A stretch of 64,000 bases of DNA from Triatoma infestans (Eukaryota; Arthropoda; Insecta; Hemiptera; Reduviidae): positions 62,001-126,000 of the forward strand of contig JAAEAF010002539.1 of NCBI GenBank assembly GCA_011037195.1, written 5' to 3'. Shown one piece after another: positions 1 to 26,000 of the stretch. The first letter of the stretch is position 1. The number at the start of each line of letters is the position of its first letter. Made by a program: the position numbers and the translations under genes. Below the pieces are notes generated by a model. It was not told where the DNA came from and ran no database searches. It saw only the letters and a list, made by a program, of their open reading frames with translations.

Positions 1-225
1 TAAATGGTTGTACCAAGTTTGAGCTTCCTGCAACTTTTCGTTTTTGAGGTATTCTTTTCACACACACACATGGGTACGTACAGACCATTGTCTAAACATC
101 ACTTTTTTTGACTCAAGGGATCTCAAAAGTGTATTTCCGGTGAAAACTCAGTTTCGAAAATCTGGCACGATTGCAACACTTCCTGTTAATATTATTACAG
201 TAAGAAAAAGTAAAAATAAAATCTT
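1..225 (+). repeat. Hairpin-ended interspersed repeat (family H), partial
   Basis: End portion of a repeat that recurs at least eight times in the window. Diagnostic blocks in order: 'caagtttgagcttcctg', a CA-rich 'cacacacaca..cagaccat', 'ttccggtgaaaactcag', 'ttcgaaaatctggcac', 'caacacttcct', then a short hairpin of the type cttcctcttact/agtaagagaaag (here degraded). It continues beyond the left edge. No coding capacity is seen. Family class is unknown. Confidence 0.6.
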
Positions 226-1940
226 AGTTATAGTTTGTAGTATTATTTTATTATGAATATGTGAACATGAATTTTAGTATACATTTTTTTATTATGTCTA
301 TATAATTAATTTGCAATAAATATATAATTAATAATAATAATATAATATATGATAAATTATTGCAATTAATTTTGGGGGGGGGGGGGCAGTATATGTATGT
401 ATTATTATATGATGAGAGGCAGGAAAAAATACTATACCCCGGAGCCTTTCACTCTTGCTACGCCATTGCAGGCTTATTGGTCGAAACTTGTTAACGGATA
501 CAGAATTAATTTTTCCCAGCTTCATAATTGATATTATATAAGATATTTTCCATATTATGGGGAAATGACCTCTAACAAAAGACATTCATTATATTTATAT
601 TTTCCGGAATAGTTAGAATAATTTAAAAATACTTTGTTATACAATATCATCCTCTTATTAGGATTGAATTGGGCGTAATGCATTATCGACCTCTTGATGT
701 CTAAAGATTACGTCGTTAGATTTTGAATAGGTGAACTTGATTCTTCCCTCAATCACTTATTTAATATATCTCTCTCATTTTCCATTTGGGTTATCCTCAT
801 GGGCGAACTTATGCAATAAAAGGTTAAGTGCTGCGTCTGTGTGTGAACAAAATATTTCAAAAATTAGCTGAAAGCATCAAGCTGAAATTGGTATTATTCC
901 GTTTAGTACTCTTACGACTTGACTGATATTTTTTTTTTGTTTTTCGGTTTTTGCGATTCTCGAAAACAGCTTCAACGATGTCCTTTAAACTTCGTATACT
1001 ATGTACACATATAAATATCTTATCACTTTTATTAGAAACATTTTTGCCGGGAAAACTGATTTTTTTCGGGGATGCCGAAGGAACAGTAGGTAAAGCTTTT
1101 CTCTAAAGTATTACTTCAATTCAATGTATGGTTCTACCACTTTTACTTTATATTAATAATATAAATTACCTATCAGTTTTATTTGAAATGTTTTTTGGGG
1201 GAAAAAAAAATAATAGTAATAATAATTTGGCGGAATTTGTGGGATTAAATTTCAAATATAAGGTTAAATATCAAAGTTCAATGATATGAAGGTTAGTTCA
1301 AGGGTTGGCGCGCTCTCCACTTCCCCTACCTGCTTAGGTTAGGTTGCCCCCCCCACCACATCTATATTTATATTAGGGATAAATGAGCAAAATTTGAAGA
1401 TTAATTTGAAAATTTGTCATTTATATATAATTGTATTAAACAGGATTAAGAGAAAGTCGTAAGAATATTTTACACCACTTTTTTTTTTTTTGTTACATAT
1501 TTAATGTTAACAATTTGGAAATGAAAATGAGAAGGCAATTTATTGTTTTCTTAAATACTCAACAAAGAAATTAATGATTGTTATCAAGTTAACATTGCTC
1601 ACTCAATACAACTACAATGGTATTAAGTTGAATAGGTATTAGAAAAAAAAGTAAGAAAAGTTTAATTACTCGAACAAGTTTTTCTCTTAGTTGTTATCTT
1701 TCTCTCAACTCTTAGATCAGTTCGATGCCCATTGCTATCTATAATAACTATTGTGGCTTTCGGGTGTGTCAATGTTTGTATTTAGAGTGTAGTTCTCTGT
1801 AAAGTTTAAGTGTAGTTAAAATCTGATTCATATATAAGTGATATAGATGTAACATGTACAGTTCTTAAAGAAAATAACTTTGAAAACTTGAAGAAAATAT
1901 TTGGAGCTGTTCTGAAAATTCAGAAACCTAATAAGACCGT
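226..1940. other. Non-coding AT-rich stretch with a poly-G run
   Basis: No gene recognised. A 13-base G run lies at 374-386. About 830-1180 is a diverged family-H piece (cues 'gtctgtgtgtgaac', 'gattctcgaaaacagcttcaacgatg', 'ggaaaactgattttt'). The stretch 1700-1938 ends in a good-looking donor (gtaagt at 1939) but has no supporting reading frame. Confidence 0.4.
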
Positions 1941-1942
1941 AA

Positions 1943-1971
1943 GTTAAAATTCAGCCTTTCCTTAAAATTTA
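1943..1971. repeat. Target-site duplication, left copy (LINE at 1972-3083)
   Basis: A 29-base block beginning gttaaaattcagcctttcc is repeated exactly at 3084-3112. The two copies bracket the LINE fragment, as expected of a target-site duplication made by target-primed reverse transcription. Confidence 0.9.
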
Positions 1972-3083
1972 CTCCTTCTTATTCCTTGGCGTTACAACGG
2001 GGTCCTGGCCTGCTCAGGAATCATACGCCATGATTCTTTATCCTTAGCCGGGATCCACCAATTCCGGACGTTCAGCTGTCTTGCATTATTCGCGACCTGA
2101 TCCAGCCATCTTATTTTCGGCCTACCAACCTTCTTTTCCCTCCCGGTTCACCAAACAGCTCCTCTTTAGCAGTTTCTTCCATCCTAACAACGTGGCCTGC
2201 CCATCGCAGTCTTGCCAAGTGAATATATTTTACAACATCCACTTCCGAATACAACCTTGCCAATTCCTCGTTGTGACGTATCCTCCATTGTTCATTTTCC
2301 TTGATTGGACCAAATATCTTTCTTAAAATCCTTCTTTCTCTGTCGCTTTGGTCATGGTCCATGCTTCAGCTCCATACGTCAGAACAGGGCGTATAAGCAC
2401 TTTGTACAGAGTACATTTTGTGGTCCTGGATAAATTACGGCTTTTCATGTACCTCAGGAGCCCACAGTAGCATTTATTGGCGGACATGAGCCTCTGGTTT
2501 ACCTCCTGTTTTACATCTTTATCCGCCGTTATCACCGATCCCAGGTATTTAAATACTCGAACCCTTTCAAAGTTGTAATCGTTGACCTGAATGCATGAGT
2601 TATACACTCTCGTATCCGTTGTAAGGTCTTATTCTCATTTACTGCCAGCCCCATGTTTCTTGCTGCCCGGTCTAAGGAGATAAAGGTTTCTTCTACAGCC
2701 GCTGAAGACCTTCCAATTATACAAATGTCATCGGCCTACGCTAAGATTTGCACGCTCTTATTGAAGTTTGTGCCTGTGGTTTCAATTCTGGCACCTCTAA
2801 TTATTCTTTCCAAACCCAGGTTAATTAAAGAGAGTGCATGAAAGAGAGTCTCCCTGTCTTAAGCCTTGATCGCATATGAATTTGTTTGATAGGTCTTCTT
2901 GTATTTTGACACGACTGTTAGTGTCAGCCATGGTCGCACGGACAAGTCTTATTAATTTGGAGGGGATTCCAAGTCTCATCATTGCTTTGTATAATTCTTC
3001 GCGGTATACGCTGTCATAGGCAGCTTTGAAATCCACGAACAGCAGATGAATATTGGTGCTGAATTCCTTGAACATTGGTGTAT
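1972..3083 (-). mobile_element. 5'-truncated non-LTR retrotransposon (reverse transcriptase fragment, broken)
   Basis: Minus-strand reading gives consecutive reverse-transcriptase pieces. First is the palm motif with FVDFKAAYDS (about 3030) and LRQGDSLS (about 2850). Then comes a stretch with ADDICIIGRSSAAVEE, where the Tyr of the YADD box is a TAG stop (about 2737). Next is the thumb region with VFKYLGSVIT and RPVLTYGAEAW (2323-2607), and finally a C-terminal part with HLARLRWAGHVVRMEE (2111-2362). Frames change between pieces and the endonuclease domain is missing, so it is dead and 5'-truncated. It resembles the RTE/CR1-like 'endonuclease-reverse transcriptase' proteins common in insect genomes, but the exact clade is not determined. 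The 29-bp flanking duplication shows it arrived as one insertion. Confidence 0.88.
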
Positions 3084-3112
3084 GTTAAAATTCAGCCTTT
3101 CCTTAAAATTTA
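3084..3112. repeat. Target-site duplication, right copy
   Basis: Exact 29-base copy of 1943-1971, directly abutting the 5'-truncated end of the minus-strand LINE. Confidence 0.9.
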
Positions 3113-3359
3113 TCTATTCTTATTAGTATAGTTAACTCCTGAAATAACTTATCGCCCCTCCCCCCTAATAAAAATGACTTGATAAAACACTGAGCACGCT
3201 TAACAACACTGTTACAAATTTAGTTATAAAGTATTCTTCAAACATGCTATTTATTATACACTATTTTCTAATGTCTAATCACGATTTATAATAATTCCAC
3301 TTTGCATGAAACACACACATAGTAATATAACCATATAACCTTCCCACATATATATACAA

Positions 3360-3545
3360 CCAACAAGCGTGAATCTACAGAAACATTTCGTTGAAGTGAA
3401 CACTCTACACGAACTTGGTGAATTGCTCTGACGATGGATGAAAATCCGAAACCGGTCAGGAGCAAAACTAATATGCATGTTATGACGGATAAAATACTGG
3501 ATGTTATCCAGCATTGCGGACCCACCCACATTTTCATTATATTAT
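3360..3545 (+). repeat. Penelope-like repeat fragment (family B) carrying a hammerhead-like motif
   Basis: Shares blocks in the same order with 6775-6945 on the plus strand: 'cgttgaagtgaac', the hammerhead-like motif, 'aatatgca', 'gatgttatccagca' and 'cccacccacat'. It also matches the minus-strand copy at 6655-6770. No reverse transcriptase is seen. Assignment to Penelope-like elements rests on the ribozyme motif. Confidence 0.6.
3423..3465 (+). ncRNA. Hammerhead-ribozyme-like motif (family B, best copy)
   Basis: Core box CTGACGA at 3428-3434, one extra T, then stem II GGAT/ATCC closed by a GAAA tetraloop (3436-3447), and GAAA at 3448-3451. Next comes the self-complementary ACCGGT at 3451-3456 in the stem III position, then C at 3457 (the expected cleavage nucleotide). 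Flanks TTGCT (3423-3427) and AGCAA (3461-3465) can pair as stem I with a three-base bulge. Known: minimal hammerheads with reduced stem III occur in Penelope-like elements. The extra base before stem II is atypical, so activity is uncertain. Confidence 0.6.
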
Positions 3546-3579
3546 ACATTGAAGTGACGCTTTAGATAGAGGTAAGCTG

Positions 3580-4815
3580 ATCGTTATAAGGTCCGACATT
3601 CCTTCAAAAATAAATTATCCTGCAAAAAAAAAGTTTCATAAAAAACTGGAAAACCTTCATGCCGATAATTAATGCAAAGTTTAATTATATTTTCGAGGAA
3701 ATCGCAGAAAATTTGAAGAAAAGAAAACATTTAGTTTAGTCAAGCAGCACTTTCGATTGTATTGAACGAAACTTTCTTCGCGTCGGAACGATGGTGATAT
3801 TTAAACGGACTACATGTTTGAAATGAAGTCGTTATATATTTGGTATGGTTTTGATCACTTATTAAATGAAAGGTAATTTTTTTTAGTTATGACCTGTTTC
3901 TCTTTATTGAAAGCTTCATCAGGTAACCTATATCAACAATAATATATCTTAAATACTTAATGTTTTTGGTGTTCGTTACGACCGCTAAAACTAAATACTT
4001 AATTATATTAAAGAAAAAGTAATAATAATAAATACCACATCATTGTGATTAAGGTGTTGCTTAAATGACTAAATAACATAATTACCAAATTAAGTCATAA
4101 CTGTTTTAAGTAATGATATAGAATTAGTTCTTAACAATTCTTAATTCTAGATATAATTGTGTTTATCGAAATTTAAGTAGTCTAGGAATAGGAGAGGATT
4201 ATCTGAATTTTAATTATAACATTAAAATAATAAGAATAATGATTCAATTACTTTTGGCCAATTTATCTAAATCTACTTTATCTCACAATAATAACAAATA
4301 TGAATTTCATGACTAGTAATATCTGTATTGTTTGTAATATGATAAAGCCCGACTCTTTGTTCTACCATAAACCCTTTAGAGTTCCATCAGTTGATAATGT
4401 TGTTAAAAATCATTATATGATCGCTACCAACAGTTAATGACCATTAATTCTATAAAAAATATTGAATGTATATATACTTTTGTAAATCAAACAGTAAGAT
4501 GCAGAAGTTTCATACCAAACGAACGGTAGTATACTAATATCCCATTTTATAAACTAGTTGTAGGACAGAAAGTTCATTTTTAAATTCTGTTTGTTATGAA
4601 GAAACATATTTTGTTTATGCTATGTTATTTTTAATTTTCTATTAATAGTAAATCTTTAATTCTTTTGAGTTGATTTCAGTAAGACTTCAATTTTTGTTTA
4701 TATTATATTAATTCATTTTTGTAACTAAGCCAACTTTTTGTTTAAAGTACAATGTACTATGAAACAAATAAATAAAATTAAAAAAATATTGTATTTACTT
4801 ACACTATATATGAAT
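3580..4815. other. AT-rich non-coding stretch
   Basis: No gene or recognised element. The stretch is AT-rich with short ORFs that have no coding character. Confidence 0.4.
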
Positions 4816-4831
4816 ATAAGCCCTCAAGGGA

Positions 4832-5245
4832 TAACTGTTGCATGCAGTTACTTGGGGAGTAGCGATCCTACGGTTTACCACAGCTCAGCATTCCATGCAA
4901 TTCGCCAGAACAGTTCACAATGCACTTAAACTACATACACTCTATCCTTTACAGACAAGGACAAACACAGTACACAAACTAGGGTCGCCGTCCCTAGTTA
5001 ATTGGCGTAAGCCAAGGGAGAAGGAATAGATTATTAGCTCAATGGTAGCGCGCTGGCTAGCAACGCGGAGGTCCCAGCATGCTGCCCTTGTATTTTTTCT
5101 TCCTAGGAGCCTCTGCAGCTCAGTGTCCGGTGATGGGCAGTGTTGTCTCTAGCTAGAAATCACTGCTCGGAGGCCTGACAGGGCACTGAGAAGGCTCCGG
5201 GGGGCACAATATATCTTTCAGATCGCAGTGCAACAACCCCATTTT
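4832..5245 (+). mobile_element. tRNA-derived SINE (long form), copy 1
   Basis: Collinear over about 400 bases with the copy at 40271-40665. It opens with 'aactgttgcatgcagttac' and holds a tRNA-like polymerase III promoter region: the A-box-like 'tagctcaatggtagcgcgc' near 5036, and a B-box-like part damaged here. It ends with 'gagcctctgcagctc...cactgagaaggctccgg...gatcgcagtgcaac'. The tRNA-like part sits about 200 bases inside the element rather than at its 5' end, suggesting a composite. Confidence 0.75.
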
Positions 5246-5889
5246 ACAGCCTTAATCTAAATCTATTAATGTAAAAATTTTTAGGTTTGATAAGTAAGTC
5301 TTTAGTAGAAGTTAGTAATTGAGTTATATATTAGAGATTATAACTTGGTTCCTACTACATTTTCAGTTTTGTGAAACATATTCGTGATGGGGGTAGGTTT
5401 TTTTTAAAAGGCTAAAAAATTCTTTATTTTGCTGGTAAAATTTGACCATCTCATATTATTCTATCCATTGAAGGCCTTCTCTTTATACCTAATGTTTATT
5501 ATCTCCACTTTGTTATCAAAAGTGTGTCCTGGATTCAGTTAGATGCTCTTTGAACTTCGATTATTTATTGAAAGTAAGTTTGGGCTCATGATTTCTCTCT
5601 TTAAACTTTCGGCCTGTTTGTCCAAGATATGCTGCAAATTTTTTTCAAATCTGTTTATTTTATCTTTTCCACTCCCTAAGGGTTTTGCAATAGTTGTAAC
5701 ATAATTTGTATCCTAAATTCATTTTATCTATTTTTATGATATTTGCCATTTTTTGTGCCAGGCGAGCCTATACAGAGGATGTGGTTGAGATTACTTATAC
5801 GAAGTGTTCAAAGATTTTGTTTTTTTTTTTTTAATCATTGTCATTATCAATTTGTCGGTAATGTTTGGATTGTAACCAATGTTCTTGCG

Positions 5890-5966
5890 TATTTGAGGTT
5901 CCTGCGATTTTTTGTTTGTGAGATATTTTATTCATACAACCCACCACTCTCTCTCCCTCACACACA

Positions 5967-6005
<39 letters not shown>

Positions 6006-6110
6006 ACACACACACACACACAATCGCTAAAAACATTTCCTATGCATGTGCTTCCGGCGGAAAATCAATTTTGAACATTAGACATGATCGCAACACTCCT
6101 TTCTAAAAAA
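5890..6110 (+). repeat. Family-H repeat end with embedded (CA)n tract
   Basis: Same block order as 1-225: 'ggttcctgcgattttttgttt', a CA tract, 'cttccggcggaaaatcaatttt', 'gcaacactcct'. The usual short CA-rich spacer has expanded into a microsatellite in this copy. Confidence 0.5.
5959..6022. repeat. (CA)n microsatellite
   Basis: About 64 bases of nearly pure CA repeat with two T interruptions. It causes spurious His-Thr ORFs on both strands. Confidence 0.95.
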
Positions 6111-6420
6111 TAAAATCTAAAAGAATAAAAAAAAAAAAAGCTCGTTTCAACAACACTCACTTATTTATTATTTAGACTTATTTATTGACTTTGACTCCAG
6201 TTACCTTTTCAGAATAATATGATTCCCCAATTACAAACAATGAAACTTGTAGTAAAACTGATAATATTAACGTAATCACAATAAATAACCTAAATAATGT
6301 AATTTCTAATACATAAAAATTGCTATATACATACTGGGAGCTTCCCAATATAATCCAGTCGATGTAGTGTGTGAAAAAAACGTTAAAAGCAGAAGCCAAC
6401 GTCTCTACAAAAATTATTTA

Positions 6421-6470
6421 AACTCTAACGATGGTAGGAAATGCGAAATAGGTCAGGGTTACGGGAATAA
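6421..6470 (+). repeat. Relic of the family-B hammerhead repeat
   Basis: The sequence 'aactctaacgatggtagg' followed by 'gcgaaataggtcaggg' aligns with the 3428-3460 core but has changes in CTGA and in stem II. It is a decayed copy. Confidence 0.4.
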
Positions 6471-6654
6471 AATTCTAGATAAAAATTCCAACTTGGAAAA
6501 TGTGTGAACATTATGACAAAGTCGTTAGAGTTTTTCATAGCAGATTTTTTTTTTTTTTTTTAATTTCTTATCATGAATGCTGAAAATTGGCACAATTTTT
6601 TTCTTAATATTTAATTCTTTAATATCTGGTTAATAATAGCCGGATTCTTTAATA

Positions 6655-6945
6655 TCCGGCTTGCATATTTCTGTTATTCCTGACCGGTTTCGGATTTTTA
6701 TCCGTCCTCAGAGTAAATTTATCAAGTTCTTGGAAAAGTTCACTTCAACGCAATGTTTCTGTTACACTCGGACTGTGTGCATTGCGTTGAAGTGAACTCT
6801 CTGGATGAATTTGATAAATTTACTATGATGATGGATGAAAATGCGAAATCGGTCAAGAATAAAAGAAATATGCAAGCCGGAATACCAGATGTTAATCCAG
6901 CACAGCATTGCCCACTCATCCACATATTCAATAATATTTAATACC
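6655..6945. repeat. Inverted pair of family-B Penelope-like repeats
   Basis: The minus-strand copy (6655-6770) and plus-strand copy (6775-6945) diverge from a centre near 6772. The shared block 'cattgcgttgaagtgaac' appears in opposite orientations at about 6738-6762 and 6779-6798. The plus copy continues into the same tail as 3465-3545 ('gatgttaatccagcacagca'). Confidence 0.65.
6682..6711 (-). ncRNA. Hammerhead-ribozyme-like motif (family B, inverted)
   Basis: Read on the minus strand: CTGAGGA (6711-6705), one extra C, stem II GGAT/ATCC around an AAAA loop, GAAA (6691-6688), ACCGGT, then C (6682). Every invariant core base of the CUGANGA...GAAA pattern is present and stem II is intact. The partner on the plus strand (about 6823-6854) has a two-base insertion in the CTGA box and a mismatched stem II. 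Confidence 0.55.
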
Positions 6946-6982
6946 TAACATTTAATACTGAACCAAATATGTAAAATTACAG

Positions 6983-22569
<15,587 letters not shown>

Positions 22570-23000
22570 ATGAGGTTCATTTTATACATAAATTTATAAA
22601 TAATTTTTTTTTTCTGTTTACACATATATATATATAGTATACATACATATATATTATGTATGTATTGTTTTTCTTTCTTTTTTTTTTTTACCAATATTTT
22701 TTGTCTTGAAGAAGTAGAATCGAATTTGCTTCAAAATACAAGGAAAAACAAAATGGTTAATATCTTTCCCAAAGAATTTCACCTAAAAATAAGAAAAGAA
22801 AATACCGTCCAGAAATATTTATATCTTCAAAATAAAGAAAGAAGAGAAAATGAAAAGAGTTTTGTTCTTGGTTCAGTCTTGTTAACTGGCTTGGGCTTAA
22901 AGATTTGAAAACAAGCTACAGGGCTATAAATAAAATTTATATATATAATAGAAACAAACATATATAATAAAGGAGATTAACGAATTGTTGTATAAATAAA
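22570..23000 (+). promoter_or_regulatory. PI4KB 3'UTR with candidate polyadenylation signals
   Basis: Downstream of the PI4KB stop, AATAAA hexamers occur at 22929-22934 and 22995-23000. Further A-rich matches continue downstream, so the true transcript end cannot be fixed. Confidence 0.45.
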
Positions 23001-26000
23001 GGTATCACATATAAAATAAATTAACATCAAATTTATTTTAAAAAAAAAAGGAAAAAAAAAAGTAAATAATAACGACCAAACAAAATAGAAATGTTTAGAA
23101 TAATTCTGTTTGATTGATTATTCATAAAAAAAAGAAGATTAATTTTCAACCCCGTCTTATGTAATTTTTATTACTGAATTCGTAGGGAAGAATAACTAAT
23201 TGTAAAAAGACCAATAATTATTATTAAAAATGGATCCCAATTCAAGTGCCTCATTTTTTTGTTTTGTTTTTGTCTTTCATATATTAATTTCTTAATATTG
23301 AAAAAGTGAATATTTCATTAATTAAAAGCACCAAAAAGGGGGCTAATTCGTTTTTTTTTTTTTGTTTTTTTTTTTAAATTAAATTTGTGTATAATTTTTG
23401 TGTTAATAATTTGATTATTTTTTTTTTAATTAATGGAATTTATAATATTTCTCTAGTCAGACTTGTCACTTGGAATTTTTCATTTTTACACTCATAATAT
23501 AGATTTTAAGGACATATTCCTTTTTTTTTTCCTTCCCTGAATTTTAGGAGTACTTTATATAAGTTAGGATTATTATAAACATTACAAGCATATAGCTGTT
23601 ATTAATATAAAAATAATAGAAATATATGAGGCTCTTGTCTACTTCATTTTCATATTATTTTTATTTCAAATCAAGATGTTTTTAGATGTGAGAAGTGTTT
23701 TAATACTATACAGGGCGATTACTATGTACCCTAAGAAAATACGTGAATTTTTTTTTTTTTCTTTTTTTTCTATATTTACAGAAAGCTAATTGCTATTAAA
23801 ATATTTTTTATATATTTATTCAAAGGCCAGGGTCGAGAAATCAGGAAAAAAACAAAATTGAAAATTAAGGCTGCATTTTATACTTGCTAATATTATTAAA
23901 AAATTTTTTTTGTTTTAGTTTGAAAAATTTTTTGTTTTATAAGTTAGTGGCCCTCTGATTAAGTAAAAGGCTAAAATGGTTTTTTTTTTTTTTTTTCTTA
24001 AGAACAACTCCTTTTAAATGTATTTCTCTATATTATATGGCTGGGATCGTGAAATTGAACAAGAGTGGTTAGTTCTCTTTAATTCTAAATGAAATATTCA
24101 TTCCATTGAAGCCAAGGAAAAAAATTTGTTAAATTTCATTTCAAATTATTTATAATTTTAAAGTAAAAAGAGTTTTTTTTTTTTTTTTTTTTTAATATGT
24201 ATTCCTTGGCTTCAATTTCGCTTTTTCTATCATACTCTTAAAAAAAAAATCTAAAATTTGCTATTCTAATATCATATTCACTTGAACAATGTTTTTAAAA
24301 CGAAATATATATATAATAAAGCAAAACTTCAATCTATGTATAAGCAACTAATTTTGCCATAAAATGAAAATTCCACGATGAAATCGTAAATGAAATCCTA
24401 ATCAATTTTACTAAAATGTAAAGAATGTCGGAGACAGCTAAAGAATAGTCTTTTATATATATATAATTTTAGACAAAGTATGGTGATTGTGTAAAACCTC
24501 TTTGGAAAAAAGAAAAAAGAAAACTTAAAAATACAGCGCAGATTTTTAACAAAAAGCGTTGAACAATGTATAAAAGAAAAAATAATAATAATATAAATAA
24601 TTGCCCTCCATTATTTTATACTACGTGCATAAATAAATTTTTTTAAAAAAAAGATTGCGCTATGTTAAAAAAAAAAAAAAAAAAAGTGCCTTTTACATAC
24701 ATTTTTTAACTATAATGTATATCATCTCAAATCCGAAATTAACGCAAAAAAAAAAAATCTTTTCTTTCGGGGGGGGCGGGTCGTTATTTTAAGAATTCGC
24801 TCTCTTTTATTTGATGAAGAAGAATGGCGTTTTGTTGTGACTCTCTACTTCTTGTATGTTTTACTTGTTGCAATGCTCAGGTAAATAGATTTTTCCTTTT
24901 TTAGACTCTCTTTCAAGACTTATCCACACGAGTAATCCCAATATTTTCTAGTTTATTGTTTAAATTAAAAAAAAAAAAAAATGTTGGCCATTAAGTCCTC
25001 ATTACTAAGTATGTTAATCATATTTTGTGTTTATGAAATGTTTTGATGCAATCGTTTGTTAACTTTTGCCCAGATTTGTTCCTAATTAATTTTTCTTGCC
25101 CTGATTTTTTTTTTTTTTTAGTAAAATTTGTATTTTAGTTCCTAAATTTATTGTAAAATAAACAAATTTGTACGAAAATATTATACATTCAGATAGTTGT
25201 CTCCAGTTTTTTAAGAACAAATTTTATAATCAATTGTATCGTGTTAACAATCAATTTTAGATTTTATTTTCCAATGAGAATTTCTGGTTTTTTTCTTTGT
25301 TTGGTTTTTTTTTTTTTTATAAATTTTGGTATGAAATACTACTGGTCAAAATTGCCGTAAACCTTTTTGGATGACGCTTTTTTTTTTTTAGTGTAAATTG
25401 TGCAATCTCTAAAAAAATTCTTCCAATTCTTCTCTTTGAGCTGAGTTTACTATACTTCATTATAATATAGTCCCTATACAGACTAATGGGCTTCTTTTTT
25501 TTTTTAAGTTAGGCAGTTATTTATTTGATGTATAAAAACAATACCATCTTTACCAAATTTTTTTTGGTTTCTAGCGATAAATAGTTTTATATTTAATATT
25601 CTCTATCGCTTTGACAATACCATCCATTCTATTACATACATCCACGTTCACACATACAACAAAATTTCAATTAAAACAAAAAATTGCATCACCTTTTGCT
25701 TTTCTTGGACATGTTAGTGGAAAGCTTATAATTTTTAAGGCTTTCAGAAGTTACTATTATCAACCAGGGGGCGCAAAGAGAGTTAAGCAGCAGCGTTTCA
25801 CATAATTTAAGACACTTGCAGCATAATTTCTGTATGTTATCTAGTTTGATTTTTTATTCCGTTTGAAACTGCATTGTTGCCATAATAATCATAAATTAGG
25901 AACAAAGTTCTTCTCTAATTAATAGAAAATATTACTGTTGGAGTAAAATTACCAATGACTCCAATGTTCAGAATTAATATTGATTACTCGCTCCAACTAC

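Noticed and set aside
1700..1942. Possible upstream (5' non-coding) exon of PI4KB ending at gtaagt (1939)
   Set aside because: A plausible donor but no in-frame Met and no recognisable protein or promoter. The identical sequence gttaaaatt just after is part of the LINE target duplication. Not supportable without transcripts.
5743..6106. Overlapping 60-95-codon ORFs on both strands
   Set aside because: They owe their openness to the (CA)n microsatellite and encode His-Thr or Cys-Val runs with no coding character.
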